64,000 nt of DNA from Nitrospirota bacterium. Lineage in GTDB: Bacteria > UBA2233. Each line of letters opens with the position of its first letter. Within the stretch, counting starts at the first letter, position 1. Positions 1 to 8,847 of the stretch are shown in pieces. The stretch is taken from positions 16,580 to 80,579 of the forward strand of contig WOZJ01000071.1 of the NCBI GenBank assembly GCA_011620345.1, read 5' to 3'. Below the pieces are notes generated by a model, which saw only the letters and a program-made list of their open reading frames with translations, made no database searches and was not told where the DNA came from. The position numbers and the translations under genes are program-made.

Positions 1-1
1 G

Positions 2-2332
2 GGCTCATGGGTACCGGACAGGTTACGGTTGGAGTTTGCGAGCGTAATGATCGGCCCAAACGTGTTCTCGCTCAAAGGAGCCTTAGAGCCGAAAAGCTTG
101 AGCTATGCAGACCTTGCTTTTGAGCTTGACGCCAAGGACTTGAGCGCGCTTTCTAGCCCTCTTGGCATGTCTATTCAAGGTGCCATGTACTCCAAGGGGA
201 CGTTGAAAAAGGAAAAAAAGCGATGGCTCTCGAAAGGGAAGCTTTCTGGCGAAGCCCTGAGAGTTCGTACCTACGAGATCGGAAGGCTGGATGGGTCATG
301 GGATGGGTTGTTTCAGGAAGGCCAGCCAAAGGGCCGGTTTAGCGCGAGCATCGAAGAGATGCGGGCAGGAATAGGGTTTCGTACCGTGCGAGTTCTAGTT
401 ACGGGCGCGCATACGCTGAATGTATCGTTGGACGCCACGGATACGCGCTTTGGGGGAACGTACGGCCTAAAGACAAGGATCACACCCGGGAAGGAGGCCT
501 GGCGTGTAATGCTCGATTCTTTCCAGATCAAGACCCCCAAGGCAAACTGGAGGCTCGCAAGGCCGACCGAACTGACGGTCTTCTCCGTTGGGGGCTTTTC
601 GGTAGGAAGGCTCGAGCTGACCGACGGAGGGCAGGCTCTATTTCTTGAAGGGGCCGCTGGTAAGGAAAAGATCAATTTGCGCCTCATGCTGTCCGGTGTC
701 CAACTGGACCCGCTATTTAGCCTCTTGAACCCATCTTTTCAAGGCTTGGCGGCCGAGGTGAACGGAGGGGTCGAACTCTTGGGCAGCCGGCATGCGCCCG
801 TTATTAGGGCAAAGGCGGCGTTTAAGGACGTTCGGTTGGGTAAGCGGACCTACGGAACGCTCAACGTTGGTATGGCTTACGAGAACAACCTTGCAACCCT
901 TAATGCCTCTTGGCCGTCCCAGAAAACGCGCGTGATGGTCTGGCAGCCCGTGGGAGTCTCGCTCGCCCAAGGGGTTCAGGTACGCCTCCAAAAGGGCCGG
1001 CGTTTGGAGGCTCGCTCGGACGGACTCGCGCTTGGTCTTCTCGAACCCTTTGTCGGGAGTATGCTAAGCTCCATCGCGGGGGTTGCCCAATTTCAGGTGG
1101 TTGTCGTTGGGGGAGGTACGGACGAGAAGTCTATAAACGGGTCGTTTGCTGTCCAGGATGGTTATGTTCGGATGGAAAAGCTTGGGACCGAGGCTATTTT
1201 TGAGGCATTTCAAGTCCATTTTTTGGGAACGCGCGCGCGCGTATCCATCAAGGCCCACGATGCCGACGGCGGGCGGATCGCTATAAGCGGCACATTCGGC
1301 CTTCAAGGGTTGCAGGCGGAAGGCCTGGATCTGCGTCTATCGGCCAGAACGTTTTCTCTTGCCAGGGTGCCAAACTACCAGATTAAAGCGGATGCAAGCC
1401 TTGCGCTTCAAGGAGCCTTGCGGTCTCCATCGCTTTCCGGTGAGGTTGTCTTTCGAAAGAGCCTGCTCAACCCGAATCTTGGCCTCCTCTCAAAAAAGGG
1501 TATCGCAAAGGACACGACGGTCTATGTCCACGGAAAGGAAGAAAACACCGCGCAAAAGACAAAGCGTAGCCGTACAAATTGGTCCAACCCTCTTCGTTCC
1601 CTACGTATGGACGTGCGCCTTCGAATTACCGAAGATGTCTTGGTTCGGAGGACGGACGTAACGGCCAATCTTAGAGGAAACGTCCAAGTGCGCAAAGAAC
1701 CAGAAGGCCCCGTAACGCTCGAAGGCAGTATCGAGGTTGCGAGGGGCTGGCTGAACGTCTACTCAAAGAGGTTTACCATCGAACGCGCCAAGGCTACCTT
1801 TACGGAGGCTACGGGCCTGAACCCTCTTTTGGACATAATCAGCGTGTACACGACGAGCGAGTACACGGTTTACGTCGTTGTTCGAGGTGAGGCCAAAATG
1901 CCTCAGGTCGAATTCAAAAGCGTGCCTGAGCTTGACAAAGCAGACATCCTTTCTGTCCTGCTGTTCGGCAAGCCTCAAAGTGGCCTCGGGTCTACTGAGC
2001 AGGCTTCTTTTCAGTCTCAAGCGGCCTCGGCCTCGGGCGGAATGATTGCCAGCACGTTGCTCTCGGAGCTTCGTGAGGAGCTCGGAGTGAGCGGTTTGGG
2101 GTTTCAAATAGAAGAGTTCAGCGTGACGGACAATAACAGAGATAGCGGCAGGATAGGGCTTGGCCGCTACATCGGACCGAAAACCTACGTCCGATTCTAT
2201 CATAGCCTGAACCCTCAAGAGGGTGAGGAGGTGGCTGTAGATTATCACCTGACGCCAAAATTGGGCATAAGCGCCCACACGACCTCTCAAGGGACGAACG
2301 GCGTAGATGTCTTTTTGCATACCCAGTATTGA
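2..2332 (+). CDS. tamB: TamB-family translocation/assembly module, C-terminal part (5' end outside window)
   Basis: The reading frame is open to the left edge, so only the C-terminal ~777 residues are present. TamB is an inner-membrane-anchored, periplasm-spanning beta-helical protein that works with an outer-membrane Omp85 partner (TamA) in envelope assembly or lipid transport. The C-terminal ~300 residues carry the conserved TamB (DUF490) region: a GSIEVARGWLNVY stretch, a following segment with an ATGLNPLLDI core, a VPELDKADILSVLLFG block, and a terminal run of short alternating strands ending in an aromatic (Gln-Tyr). The rest shows the repetitive beta pattern typical of the family. A TTG at 29 is in frame but is not the real start. 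mscS follows 17 bases later on the same strand. Confidence 0.88.
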   Translation, partial: GSWVPDRLRLEFASVMIGPNVFSLKGALEPKSLSYADLAFELDAKDLSALSSPLGMSIQGAMYSKGTLKKEKKRWLSKGKLSGEALRVRTYEIGRLDGSWDGLFQEGQPKGRFSASIEEMRAGIGFRTVRVLVTGAHTLNVSLDATDTRFGGTYGLKTRITPGKEAWRVMLDSFQIKTPKANWRLARPTELTVFSVGGFSVGRLELTDGGQALFLEGAAGKEKINLRLMLSGVQLDPLFSLLNPSFQGLAAEVNGGVELLGSRHAPVIRAKAAFKDVRLGKRTYGTLNVGMAYENNLATLNASWPSQKTRVMVWQPVGVSLAQGVQVRLQKGRRLEARSDGLALGLLEPFVGSMLSSIAGVAQFQVVVVGGGTDEKSINGSFAVQDGYVRMEKLGTEAIFEAFQVHFLGTRARVSIKAHDADGGRIAISGTFGLQGLQAEGLDLRLSARTFSLARVPNYQIKADASLALQGALRSPSLSGEVVFRKSLLNPNLGLLSKKGIAKDTTVYVHGKEENTAQKTKRSRTNWSNPLRSLRMDVRLRITEDVLVRRTDVTANLRGNVQVRKEPEGPVTLEGSIEVARGWLNVYSKRFTIERAKATFTEATGLNPLLDIISVYTTSEYTVYVVVRGEAKMPQVEFKSVPELDKADILSVLLFGKPQSGLGSTEQASFQSQAASASGGMIASTLLSELREELGVSGLGFQIEEFSVTDNNRDSGRIGLGRYIGPKTYVRFYHSLNPQEGEEVAVDYHLTPKLGISAHTTSQGTNGVDVFLHTQY

Positions 2333-2349
2333 ATTCAGGGGGACATACC

Positions 2350-3735
2350 GTGCCACATTGGCTACGTTTTTCATCCTACGATAAAACGCTCATCCAAATT
2401 GCCCTCGGTGCGCTCGGCCTTTTCTTGGTCGCGAGTATCGCCTACTTTTTCATCCGACTTGTGCTCAAAAGGCTCGTCAAAAAAATACCCGGCTTGGTGG
2501 ATGACCGTATTTTGGCCCTTTCGGACCGCTTTCTATTGCCATTGGTCGTGCTTTTGCTGACCTACGGGTCTTTTGTGTTGCTTCCCTTTACAAATGCATA
2601 CTATAAAATAGCCTCTCAAGCGCTCTTTGTCGTTATTGTCTTTTTTGGTGCATGGTTTCTTTTCCAGGTCTACGGGTTTCTTCTTGGACGTGTCGTACAA
2701 AAAAGAGCCTGGCTTGAGCCTGTGTGGGGAAGCCTTCAGTTTTTTGGGGACGTCATGATCGGCATATCCGCTGCCTGGCTCATTATCACCAAAACCGTTC
2801 CTGAACGGGGGAGGTTTGGAAGGGCGCTTCATCATTTGATCGAACTGCTTTTAATGAGAGGGGGCCGCGTTCTCCTCGTCCTGGCGCTTCTGTTTGTCGC
2901 CGTACAGTTTCTTAGGATGGCGTGCAATCGGATGCACGTCCTCTTGGAAGGGTTCGCCCCTACGATCGAGCGTCAGAAGCGTGCCCAAACGCTAAGTAAC
3001 ATAGTTTATGCCGTCGGGTTCGCGCTGGTGTTGGTCATCGGCATTCTTCTGGTTTTGCGCGAGCTGGGGCTCGACATAGCCCCATTCCTGGCTACTGCGG
3101 GGATCGGCGGCCTGGCCGTTGGCTTTGGCGCGCAAAGCCTCGTAAAAGACGTCATCAGCGGGTTCTTTTTTTTGCTTGAGGACCAAGTTCGCGTGGGTGA
3201 CGTCGTGAATATCGCGGGTAAGGGCGGCTACGTGGAGTCCGTGGGCCTTAGGATCATAAAGTTACGCGATTTCGACGGGAGCCTCCATATTGTTCCGAAC
3301 GGCTCTATTTCTACCGTAACGAACATGACGAAAGACTTTTCCTACTATCTGATGGCTGTACCCGTTGCCTACAAGGAAGACGTGGATGAAGTGATGGAAG
3401 TCTTAAGGGCGGTGGGTAAAGAGCTTCGGCAAGATTCGGCCTTTGCAATGGACATTCTAGACGACCTGGAGGTTGTCGGTGTGGACAAATTCGGGGATTC
3501 CGCCGTGGAAATCCTTGTTCGCATCAAAACAATCCCTATCCGTCAGTGGGTCGTTGGAAGGGAGCTTAGGAGGCGCATCAAGAAAGCCTTCGACGCGCGC
3601 AATATCGAAATACCCTTCCCCCATATGACGCTCTATATCGGCGAGCCCAAGGATAGATCTCCGCAGCCTTTGTATGTTCATTGCGTCAACGAAAGGAATG
3701 GGGGGAGCGCTTCCGAAAAAGAGGCTTCAGACTAA
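2350..3735 (+). CDS. MscS-family mechanosensitive ion channel
   Basis: This is a small-conductance mechanosensitive channel homologue of the inner membrane that releases solutes on hypo-osmotic shock. The N-terminal ~230 residues hold several hydrophobic helices. The pore helix and upper beta domain follow, with the signature FLATAGIGGLAVGFGAQSLV then a GFFFLLEDQVRVGD stretch near residues 250-285. A C-terminal alpha/beta cage domain ends the protein. I chose GTG 2350 because a purine-rich AGGGGGA lies about 7 bases upstream; a TTG at 2329 would overlap tamB. At 461 residues it is longer than E. coli MscS (286) because of extra N-terminal helices. Its last 50 bases overlap the convergent lnt gene tail to tail. 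Confidence 0.9.
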   Translation: MPHWLRFSSYDKTLIQIALGALGLFLVASIAYFFIRLVLKRLVKKIPGLVDDRILALSDRFLLPLVVLLLTYGSFVLLPFTNAYYKIASQALFVVIVFFGAWFLFQVYGFLLGRVVQKRAWLEPVWGSLQFFGDVMIGISAAWLIITKTVPERGRFGRALHHLIELLLMRGGRVLLVLALLFVAVQFLRMACNRMHVLLEGFAPTIERQKRAQTLSNIVYAVGFALVLVIGILLVLRELGLDIAPFLATAGIGGLAVGFGAQSLVKDVISGFFFLLEDQVRVGDVVNIAGKGGYVESVGLRIIKLRDFDGSLHIVPNGSISTVTNMTKDFSYYLMAVPVAYKEDVDEVMEVLRAVGKELRQDSAFAMDILDDLEVVGVDKFGDSAVEILVRIKTIPIRQWVVGRELRRRIKKAFDARNIEIPFPHMTLYIGEPKDRSPQPLYVHCVNERNGGSASEKEASD

Positions 3736-5275
3736 CGAGTACGTAGGCCGCGATCAGCAAAACCCAGCCCTCTCCAAAACGGGCATAGAGTGTTATCCCG
3801 CTTTTCCCGACAGGGATGGACACCTCCGACGTCCAGGCTTTGAACAGCCCGGAGGCGTGTCGAATCTCTCCAGACGGCAGGATAAGCGCAGAGATCCCGG
3901 TATTCGTCACCCGAACGAGCGGCAGACGAAGGCTTGTAGCCAAATAGGAGGCGATCCGAAGGTGCTGGTAGGGGGCGGATGTTTTGCCGAACCACGCATC
4001 GTTACTTAAGTTGAACAGCACATTGGCCCCTTGACTAACCATTTTTCTGGCGATTTCCGGGAAAATGGCCTCGTAGCACACGAGCGTCCCGATCGTGTGC
4101 CTGCCGGCCCTTAAGGGATGAACCGTGCGACCAGGGGTAAAGTTGCCGACCTCGCCTACGAGCCTGCCGATGATGGGCACAGGGGCGTACTCGCCAAACG
4201 GGACGAGGTGCACCTTGTCGTAGAAATCCATGAGCCTTCCAGTCCGATCCAGAGCGATTACCCGGTTTCGGTAGCGCCACTCGCCCGAAGGCTCGTCCAA
4301 GGCGGCGTCAATCGTACCCGTGATAAGCGGCGAAGGAAGGGGGAAGAGGCGTTCCAAAAAGTACCGGCGCGCAACGAAATCCGGCGTGAAGAAGAAAGAC
4401 AGGGCCGTCTCTGGCCATACCACCAAATCTGGCGGTTCATGCGTCTTTTGTAGCGCGGCATGCGTAAGGTTTACGTAGGTGTCGATGACAGAGAATTTTT
4501 TAGACTCGTCAAACTTGGAATCTTGGGGGATGTTGCCTTGCACTAGCAGCGCCCGGAGCGTTGTCTTGGGGGCCGCCTCCTTGGCGAAAGAGAGCTTTTT
4601 GACGATCCCGAAACCGAAAGCGAGCGCCAGGCAGGCGATGCCCGTCCAAACCGCCTTCAATACTCGTGCGGACCTTTTACTCTCATGGAAAGCCCGCCAT
4701 GCAGTGGCGCCTAGCAGCGCCAATAAAAAGCTTCCCAGCAATGGCCCTCCAAGCTCGCTGACCTGCGCAAGCGTGGAGGCTGGGTCTAGGGCGTGGCCTA
4801 ACAGGAGCCAGGGAAAACCTCCAAGGAACCTCGATCGGACGAGTTCGAGCACAACCCATACGCTTGCAAGCCAAAAGGCAGAAGGGGTTTTTTTGAACCG
4901 TAGGGCGTACAGGTGGGCAAAGAGCGAAAAAAGGCCGAAAAACGCTCCTAGGTAGGCATAGAGCGGGATGACGATCATGGCGCTTAACCACCAGCCAAAT
5001 TGCCCGTATACGCTTACGGTGTACACCAGCCAGTGCATAAGCAGCACCTCTGAAACCACGCCGAGGCTCAATCCCCAGAGGAAAGCACGCTTTGGGGTCG
5101 GTGCCAACCTCGAGATCTCCAGCAGGCAAAAAACTCCAAGGAGCGCCGATGCAGAAAGCCCGTACGGAGGAAAGGCCAACCAAAACGCGACGCATCCCGA
5201 AGCGAACGGAAGCCAAGGCAGCGCTATTTTTTGACTGTCCTCAGAAGCAAGGATGGGCTTGAGCATGCCTTCCAT
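3686..5275 (-). CDS. lnt: Apolipoprotein N-acyltransferase
   Basis: Lnt transfers the third acyl chain onto the N-terminal diacylglyceryl-cysteine of lipoproteins in the inner membrane. The N-terminal ~210 residues are several membrane segments and the C-terminal half is a nitrilase-fold domain. The catalytic triad is visible: Glu in VVWPETALSFF, Lys in DKVHLVPFGEY and Cys in LVCYEAIFPE, followed by the usual NLSNDAWFG block. The length (about 529 residues) fits the family. The ATG at 5275 shares its A with the corC stop (TGATG), implying translational coupling, so I prefer it to TTG 5278. Lnt is in keeping with the many lipobox proteins in this window. Confidence 0.94.
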   Translation of the reverse strand: MEGMLKPILASEDSQKIALPWLPFASGCVAFWLAFPPYGLSASALLGVFCLLEISRLAPTPKRAFLWGLSLGVVSEVLLMHWLVYTVSVYGQFGWWLSAMIVIPLYAYLGAFFGLFSLFAHLYALRFKKTPSAFWLASVWVVLELVRSRFLGGFPWLLLGHALDPASTLAQVSELGGPLLGSFLLALLGATAWRAFHESKRSARVLKAVWTGIACLALAFGFGIVKKLSFAKEAAPKTTLRALLVQGNIPQDSKFDESKKFSVIDTYVNLTHAALQKTHEPPDLVVWPETALSFFFTPDFVARRYFLERLFPLPSPLITGTIDAALDEPSGEWRYRNRVIALDRTGRLMDFYDKVHLVPFGEYAPVPIIGRLVGEVGNFTPGRTVHPLRAGRHTIGTLVCYEAIFPEIARKMVSQGANVLFNLSNDAWFGKTSAPYQHLRIASYLATSLRLPLVRVTNTGISALILPSGEIRHASGLFKAWTSEVSIPVGKSGITLYARFGEGWVLLIAAYVLVSLKPLFRKRSPHSFR

Positions 5276-6117
5276 CAAGAACTCTGGGTAGGGGATACAG
5301 GTTCAATCCGGACCTTTACCGCCTTTCTTGGGTCAGCCTCGAGAACCAGAAAGCGGTATCCGGAGAGCTCGATCTTTTCCCCAGGCTTCGGGATTCTTCC
5401 TAGGTTGTGCACCAAAAGACCGTTAAGCGTTTCGACATCCTGAGGTTTTTCAAGGACTACCCCCGTCTCTTCCATCAGCTCTTCAAGCGAGATCCTTGCC
5501 AGCACTTCGAACCCTCCCTTAGGGAGGCTGACATAGTCTTTCTCTTCTTCCTCCTCTTGGGAAATAAGGAGGTCTCCAAAGAGCTCTTCCATGAGGTCGT
5601 GCACGGTTACGATCCCCACGGTAGAGCCAAACTCGTCCACCACGACGGCCAGCGTTGTCCTTTTTTCCTGGAAGGATTTCAGAAGCCCAAAAATGCGCTT
5701 TACCTCTGGGACGAGCAGGACAGGCCTTGCGATGCTTTCTACCGGCTCGTCCTGAGGAATGTTTAGGCCGTAGCGCTTTAGAATATCCTTTAGAAAGGCA
5801 ACGCCCGCAATCTCGTCGAGCGTTTCACGATACACGGGCAGCTTCGAGTACCCGCTGTCGATGCTCCGATCGATAAACTCAACAAGCGAAGCGTGCCTTG
5901 GAACGGCGACAATCCTGTCCCTTGGGACCATGATTTCCCGAACCTCCCTCTGCTCGAACTCTCCTAGACGAATCGCCACCTCGCGGATTTCGCCATGGTC
6001 CAGCAGTGCGAGGATTCTTGGGTCGATGTCTCCTTCTTGGCCTACGTCAAACCCGTTGCTTGCCTCGTGGCTTGGTTTTTGTCCCTTAAGACGCAAAAGA
6101 CTGCTTACGATACGCAT
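5275..6117 (-). CDS. corC: CorC/HlyC-type CBS-pair protein
   Basis: This 280-residue soluble protein has two CBS motifs and a C-terminal CorC_HlyC (transporter-associated) domain. The motif REIMVPRDRIVAVPRHA opens the CBS pair and a VVVDEFGSTVGIVTVHDL segment closes the second CBS. Family members are linked to Mg2+/Co2+ efflux and often sit beside ybeY and lnt, as here. The ATG at 6117 overlaps the ybeY stop by 13 bases. An acidic run (EEEEEKDY) separates the CBS pair from the C-terminal domain. The biochemical role of the family is not firmly settled. Confidence 0.92.
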   Translation of the reverse strand: MRIVSSLLRLKGQKPSHEASNGFDVGQEGDIDPRILALLDHGEIREVAIRLGEFEQREVREIMVPRDRIVAVPRHASLVEFIDRSIDSGYSKLPVYRETLDEIAGVAFLKDILKRYGLNIPQDEPVESIARPVLLVPEVKRIFGLLKSFQEKRTTLAVVVDEFGSTVGIVTVHDLMEELFGDLLISQEEEEEKDYVSLPKGGFEVLARISLEELMEETGVVLEKPQDVETLNGLLVHNLGRIPKPGEKIELSGYRFLVLEADPRKAVKVRIEPVSPTQSS

Positions 6118-6614
6118 GGGTCGAAAATGCCTTCCAAAAGTTCCCAGTTTAGATGCGGGTGGGTAGTTGCTAGCACAAGACGCTCGAGCGTACGCATCGT
6201 CATCTCTGCCGAAGCGCCTCGCGTGTGGTCATAACCGGCCAAGTGGAGGAGTCCGTGGACCCAGAGTCTCAAGACGACAGATTCGTAGGGAAGGTTTTTT
6301 TCCTTGGCACGCCGTAGGGCCCATTCTCCATTGAGGACGACATCGCCCATGTTGCGGTCCTCCAGCCCGTAACCAAAGCTCAGGACATTAGTTGCGGTAT
6401 CTTTCTTCCGGTAGCGCGCATTGAGGGTTTGAGAGGTTTGATTGCCCACAAGCGCCAGGGCAATGCCGTACCCCTCAAAGCCCAAGGCGCTTAAGTGCCG
6501 CCTCATCGTAGCCTTGAATGGCCGGATATTCAGGTTTCGAGAAAGGGCCGGGCTTTCTGGTATTAGCGCGACGTTGACCCTCGGGTTTTGCAACCTGTTG
6601 ACGGACAAGCTCAT
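6105..6614 (-). CDS. ybeY: Endoribonuclease YbeY (16S rRNA maturation)
   Basis: YbeY is a single-strand-specific, metal-dependent endoribonuclease that processes 16S rRNA 3' ends and takes part in ribosome quality control. The zinc-binding signature H-x3-H-x5-H is plain in HGLLHLAGYDH, and the substrate-pocket motif TATNVLSFGYG precedes it. The start is ambiguous. Family length and a beta-strand-like RVNVALIPESP segment favour ATG 6614, which makes the gene overlap the pgpH 3' end by 140 bases. ATG 6506, preceded by AAGG, would cut the overlap to 32 bases but lose the first strand. The gene lies between pgpH and corC on the same strand. Confidence 0.88.
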   Translation of the reverse strand: MSLSVNRLQNPRVNVALIPESPALSRNLNIRPFKATMRRHLSALGFEGYGIALALVGNQTSQTLNARYRKKDTATNVLSFGYGLEDRNMGDVVLNGEWALRRAKEKNLPYESVVLRLWVHGLLHLAGYDHTRGASAEMTMRTLERLVLATTHPHLNWELLEGIFDPCVS

Positions 6615-8847
6615 AGCGGACACGCCCATGGTAGATGCTTATAAGGGTTTCAATCAAGCTCCTAGCGATCGCATGCAAGTCTTTGAGCGTCATGTCGCAA
6701 CCGTCTAGCTGACCGTCCAAAAATTTGGTCCGGATTGTTCGCTGGACAAGCCCTTGTATCCTGGCGACAGAGAACTCGGGCAGCGTCCTCGCGCTTGCCT
6801 CGAGAGAATCGGCGAGCATCAAGACGCCCGCCTCCTTGGAGCGCGGCTTTGGGCCAGGGTAGCGGAAGTCCGGCTCTTGGACGTTCGGGTCGAGGAGGAC
6901 GGCCTTATCGAAGAAGAACTTGATCAACGTGGTGCCGTGGTGTTCCGGGATCATTCGGGTCACCGCTTCCGGAAGCTTATGGGCCCTGGCCAACTCGATT
7001 CCCTCTTTGACATGCGCCTTTATGATCAACGCGCTCAATGTAGGGGATAGGCCATCGTGGCAGTTGGGCTCTCCTGGCCTTAGGTTTTCGACATAATACT
7101 GAGGCCTTCTCATCTTGCCGATGTCGTGAAAATACGCTCCGACACGGACAAGCAGCGCGTTGGCTCCGATCTGTTTGGCCGCACGGTCTGCCAGCACGCT
7201 CATCGTCAAAGAATGACTGTACGTTCCCGGGGCGAGCATGGCCAGCTTTTTAAGCAGAGGGTGCTCCATCGAGGAAAGCTCGAGCAACGAAAGCGTGGTT
7301 GCGTAACCAAACGCATACTCGATCAGCGGAAGAAGGCCCAATGACAAGATTGTAGTTAGCCAGTTGCCCACGTTGGCTGCAAGTATGCCAAGGAGGAATT
7401 TCTGGAAAGAGACAGTCCCGGGCGAGGGGAACCCCTCAATCAGGGCAACCAACACGACGATGGCCATACCCATGAAAGATGTCTGTCTGCCAAGCTTGAG
7501 AAAACCCGTCCTGCTCTCCAGTCGTGAAAACCAGATAAGGAGCGTGCATCCCATCAGAAAGGCATAAAGAGAGGCATACGCCGCAGGGGGGAGGAACCAG
7601 CCAATCAAAAGACTGTAGAGCGTAAGGAAAATAAACGATTCCTTTGGGCCGAAGATGGAGCGAACGAGCATTGGGGCCAAGGTAACGGGCAAGCAAGCGA
7701 TTGCCAAGAATTGGTCAAACCCGTTCTTGGGAGAAACCTCGAGCACTTTGAGAATGCCCGCTCTTGAGAGAGTAAGGAGCCCAAGGGTAACGACGAGTAG
7801 AAAACCATAGTAGAGAAGGTTCTTTGGCTTAAGCCCTTCTGCTACATCAACGACCGGGGCCACTCTAATGGCATAGAGGAGTGCGAGGAACATTAGCAGC
7901 GAAGTACCAATGAAGTAAGAGAGGGCAAACCCCGTTGAGGCCTGGGCGTTTTTCTTGAGCTTTTCGAGCTGTTCGGGGTAGATAACCTCGTCTTGATGAA
8001 CGATGACCTCTCCCTTGCGGACCGTTCGAAGGACGGGAGGGGTCTTTTCGTACGTCACCTTTTTCCTAAGGAGCGTGCTTTCCTGGTCAAAATAGACGTT
8101 TGGCAGAAGAAGTTCGGAGATATATCCAGCAAGCCCTTCTTTCCCGGGCAGGTCGTTGGGCAGCGTTTTGACAAGGCGATCGTATAGCGATTGTCTGGCT
8201 TCGCTGCGCCCGATGAAGCGCTCTGGGGCAATCTCGATCTCTTTGCCGTTCCTTAGACGTACGACGTAAGGCCGGCTTGGGTTGGTTTCGGCCATGGGGC
8301 CGGCAGGCTCCTCCCGGACAAAGCTCGAGGCGTAGACGTTGGCCACCTCGAGGGCGAGCCGTTCTTGCAGGTCTTCAGAAACTCCTTCTTTGCTTAAAAA
8401 GGTAAGTGCCTCTTTTGGAGGCCTAAGCCCCGTGTGCTCAAAGAGCGCTTGTTCGCATTCGAGCGGAGCATTCCTTTTAAACGCTTTTGTACACGTTTTG
8501 AGTGCCAGCCCAAGGTTTCGAACGATAAGGTCCGGAATTTCTTCGGCCAAGAAATAAACGGGCGGAACCTCGAGGGCCGCGCGCTCCTTGGCCTGAAAGG
8601 TCGCTGCAGGGTCGACGACTTTGAAGTCTTTTTTAGCGTGAACCGGGTAACGTGCGACATCCCCGACGTTGAAGTTTTCCTTTTTGTGCAACAACTCAGG
8701 ACTTATCGCAAACGTTAGTAGTCCACTTATTCCAAGCAAGATTGTCACTAGAACAACTTTTTTTCGGTTGTCCACCGACACAAACAGGCCTGCCCAGAGC
8801 CGTGAAAGACTAAGCCTCCTTAGGCCAAACGGGCTATTTTCTGCCAT
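6475..8847 (-). CDS. pgpH: PgpH-type 7TM-HD domain cyclic-di-AMP phosphodiesterase-like protein
   Basis: This membrane HD-domain phosphohydrolase has the PgpH architecture: one N-terminal membrane helix, a large extracytoplasmic domain (about residues 50-320), seven membrane helices, then a cytosolic HD domain with AYFHDIGKMRRPQYY and the preceding HSLTMSVLADRAA. In Gram-positives PgpH degrades c-di-AMP; the ligand here is unknown. The ATG at 8847 has an AGGAGGG site just upstream and overlaps phoH by 14 bases; a longer start at 8901 has no such support. The C-terminal tail after the HD domain, rich in Pro and Lys, is encoded in the stretch shared with ybeY. Confidence 0.93.
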   Translation of the reverse strand: MAENSPFGLRRLSLSRLWAGLFVSVDNRKKVVLVTILLGISGLLTFAISPELLHKKENFNVGDVARYPVHAKKDFKVVDPAATFQAKERAALEVPPVYFLAEEIPDLIVRNLGLALKTCTKAFKRNAPLECEQALFEHTGLRPPKEALTFLSKEGVSEDLQERLALEVANVYASSFVREEPAGPMAETNPSRPYVVRLRNGKEIEIAPERFIGRSEARQSLYDRLVKTLPNDLPGKEGLAGYISELLLPNVYFDQESTLLRKKVTYEKTPPVLRTVRKGEVIVHQDEVIYPEQLEKLKKNAQASTGFALSYFIGTSLLMFLALLYAIRVAPVVDVAEGLKPKNLLYYGFLLVVTLGLLTLSRAGILKVLEVSPKNGFDQFLAIACLPVTLAPMLVRSIFGPKESFIFLTLYSLLIGWFLPPAAYASLYAFLMGCTLLIWFSRLESRTGFLKLGRQTSFMGMAIVVLVALIEGFPSPGTVSFQKFLLGILAANVGNWLTTILSLGLLPLIEYAFGYATTLSLLELSSMEHPLLKKLAMLAPGTYSHSLTMSVLADRAAKQIGANALLVRVGAYFHDIGKMRRPQYYVENLRPGEPNCHDGLSPTLSALIIKAHVKEGIELARAHKLPEAVTRMIPEHHGTTLIKFFFDKAVLLDPNVQEPDFRYPGPKPRSKEAGVLMLADSLEASARTLPEFSVARIQGLVQRTIRTKFLDGQLDGCDMTLKDLHAIARSLIETLISIYHGRVRYELVRQQVAKPEGQRRANTRKPGPFSKPEYPAIQGYDEAALKRLGL

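Noticed and set aside
1763-2374. A 203-codon frame antisense to the tamB 3' end
   Set aside because: It is a shadow of the strongly supported tamB frame, has no ribosome site and no recognisable domain.
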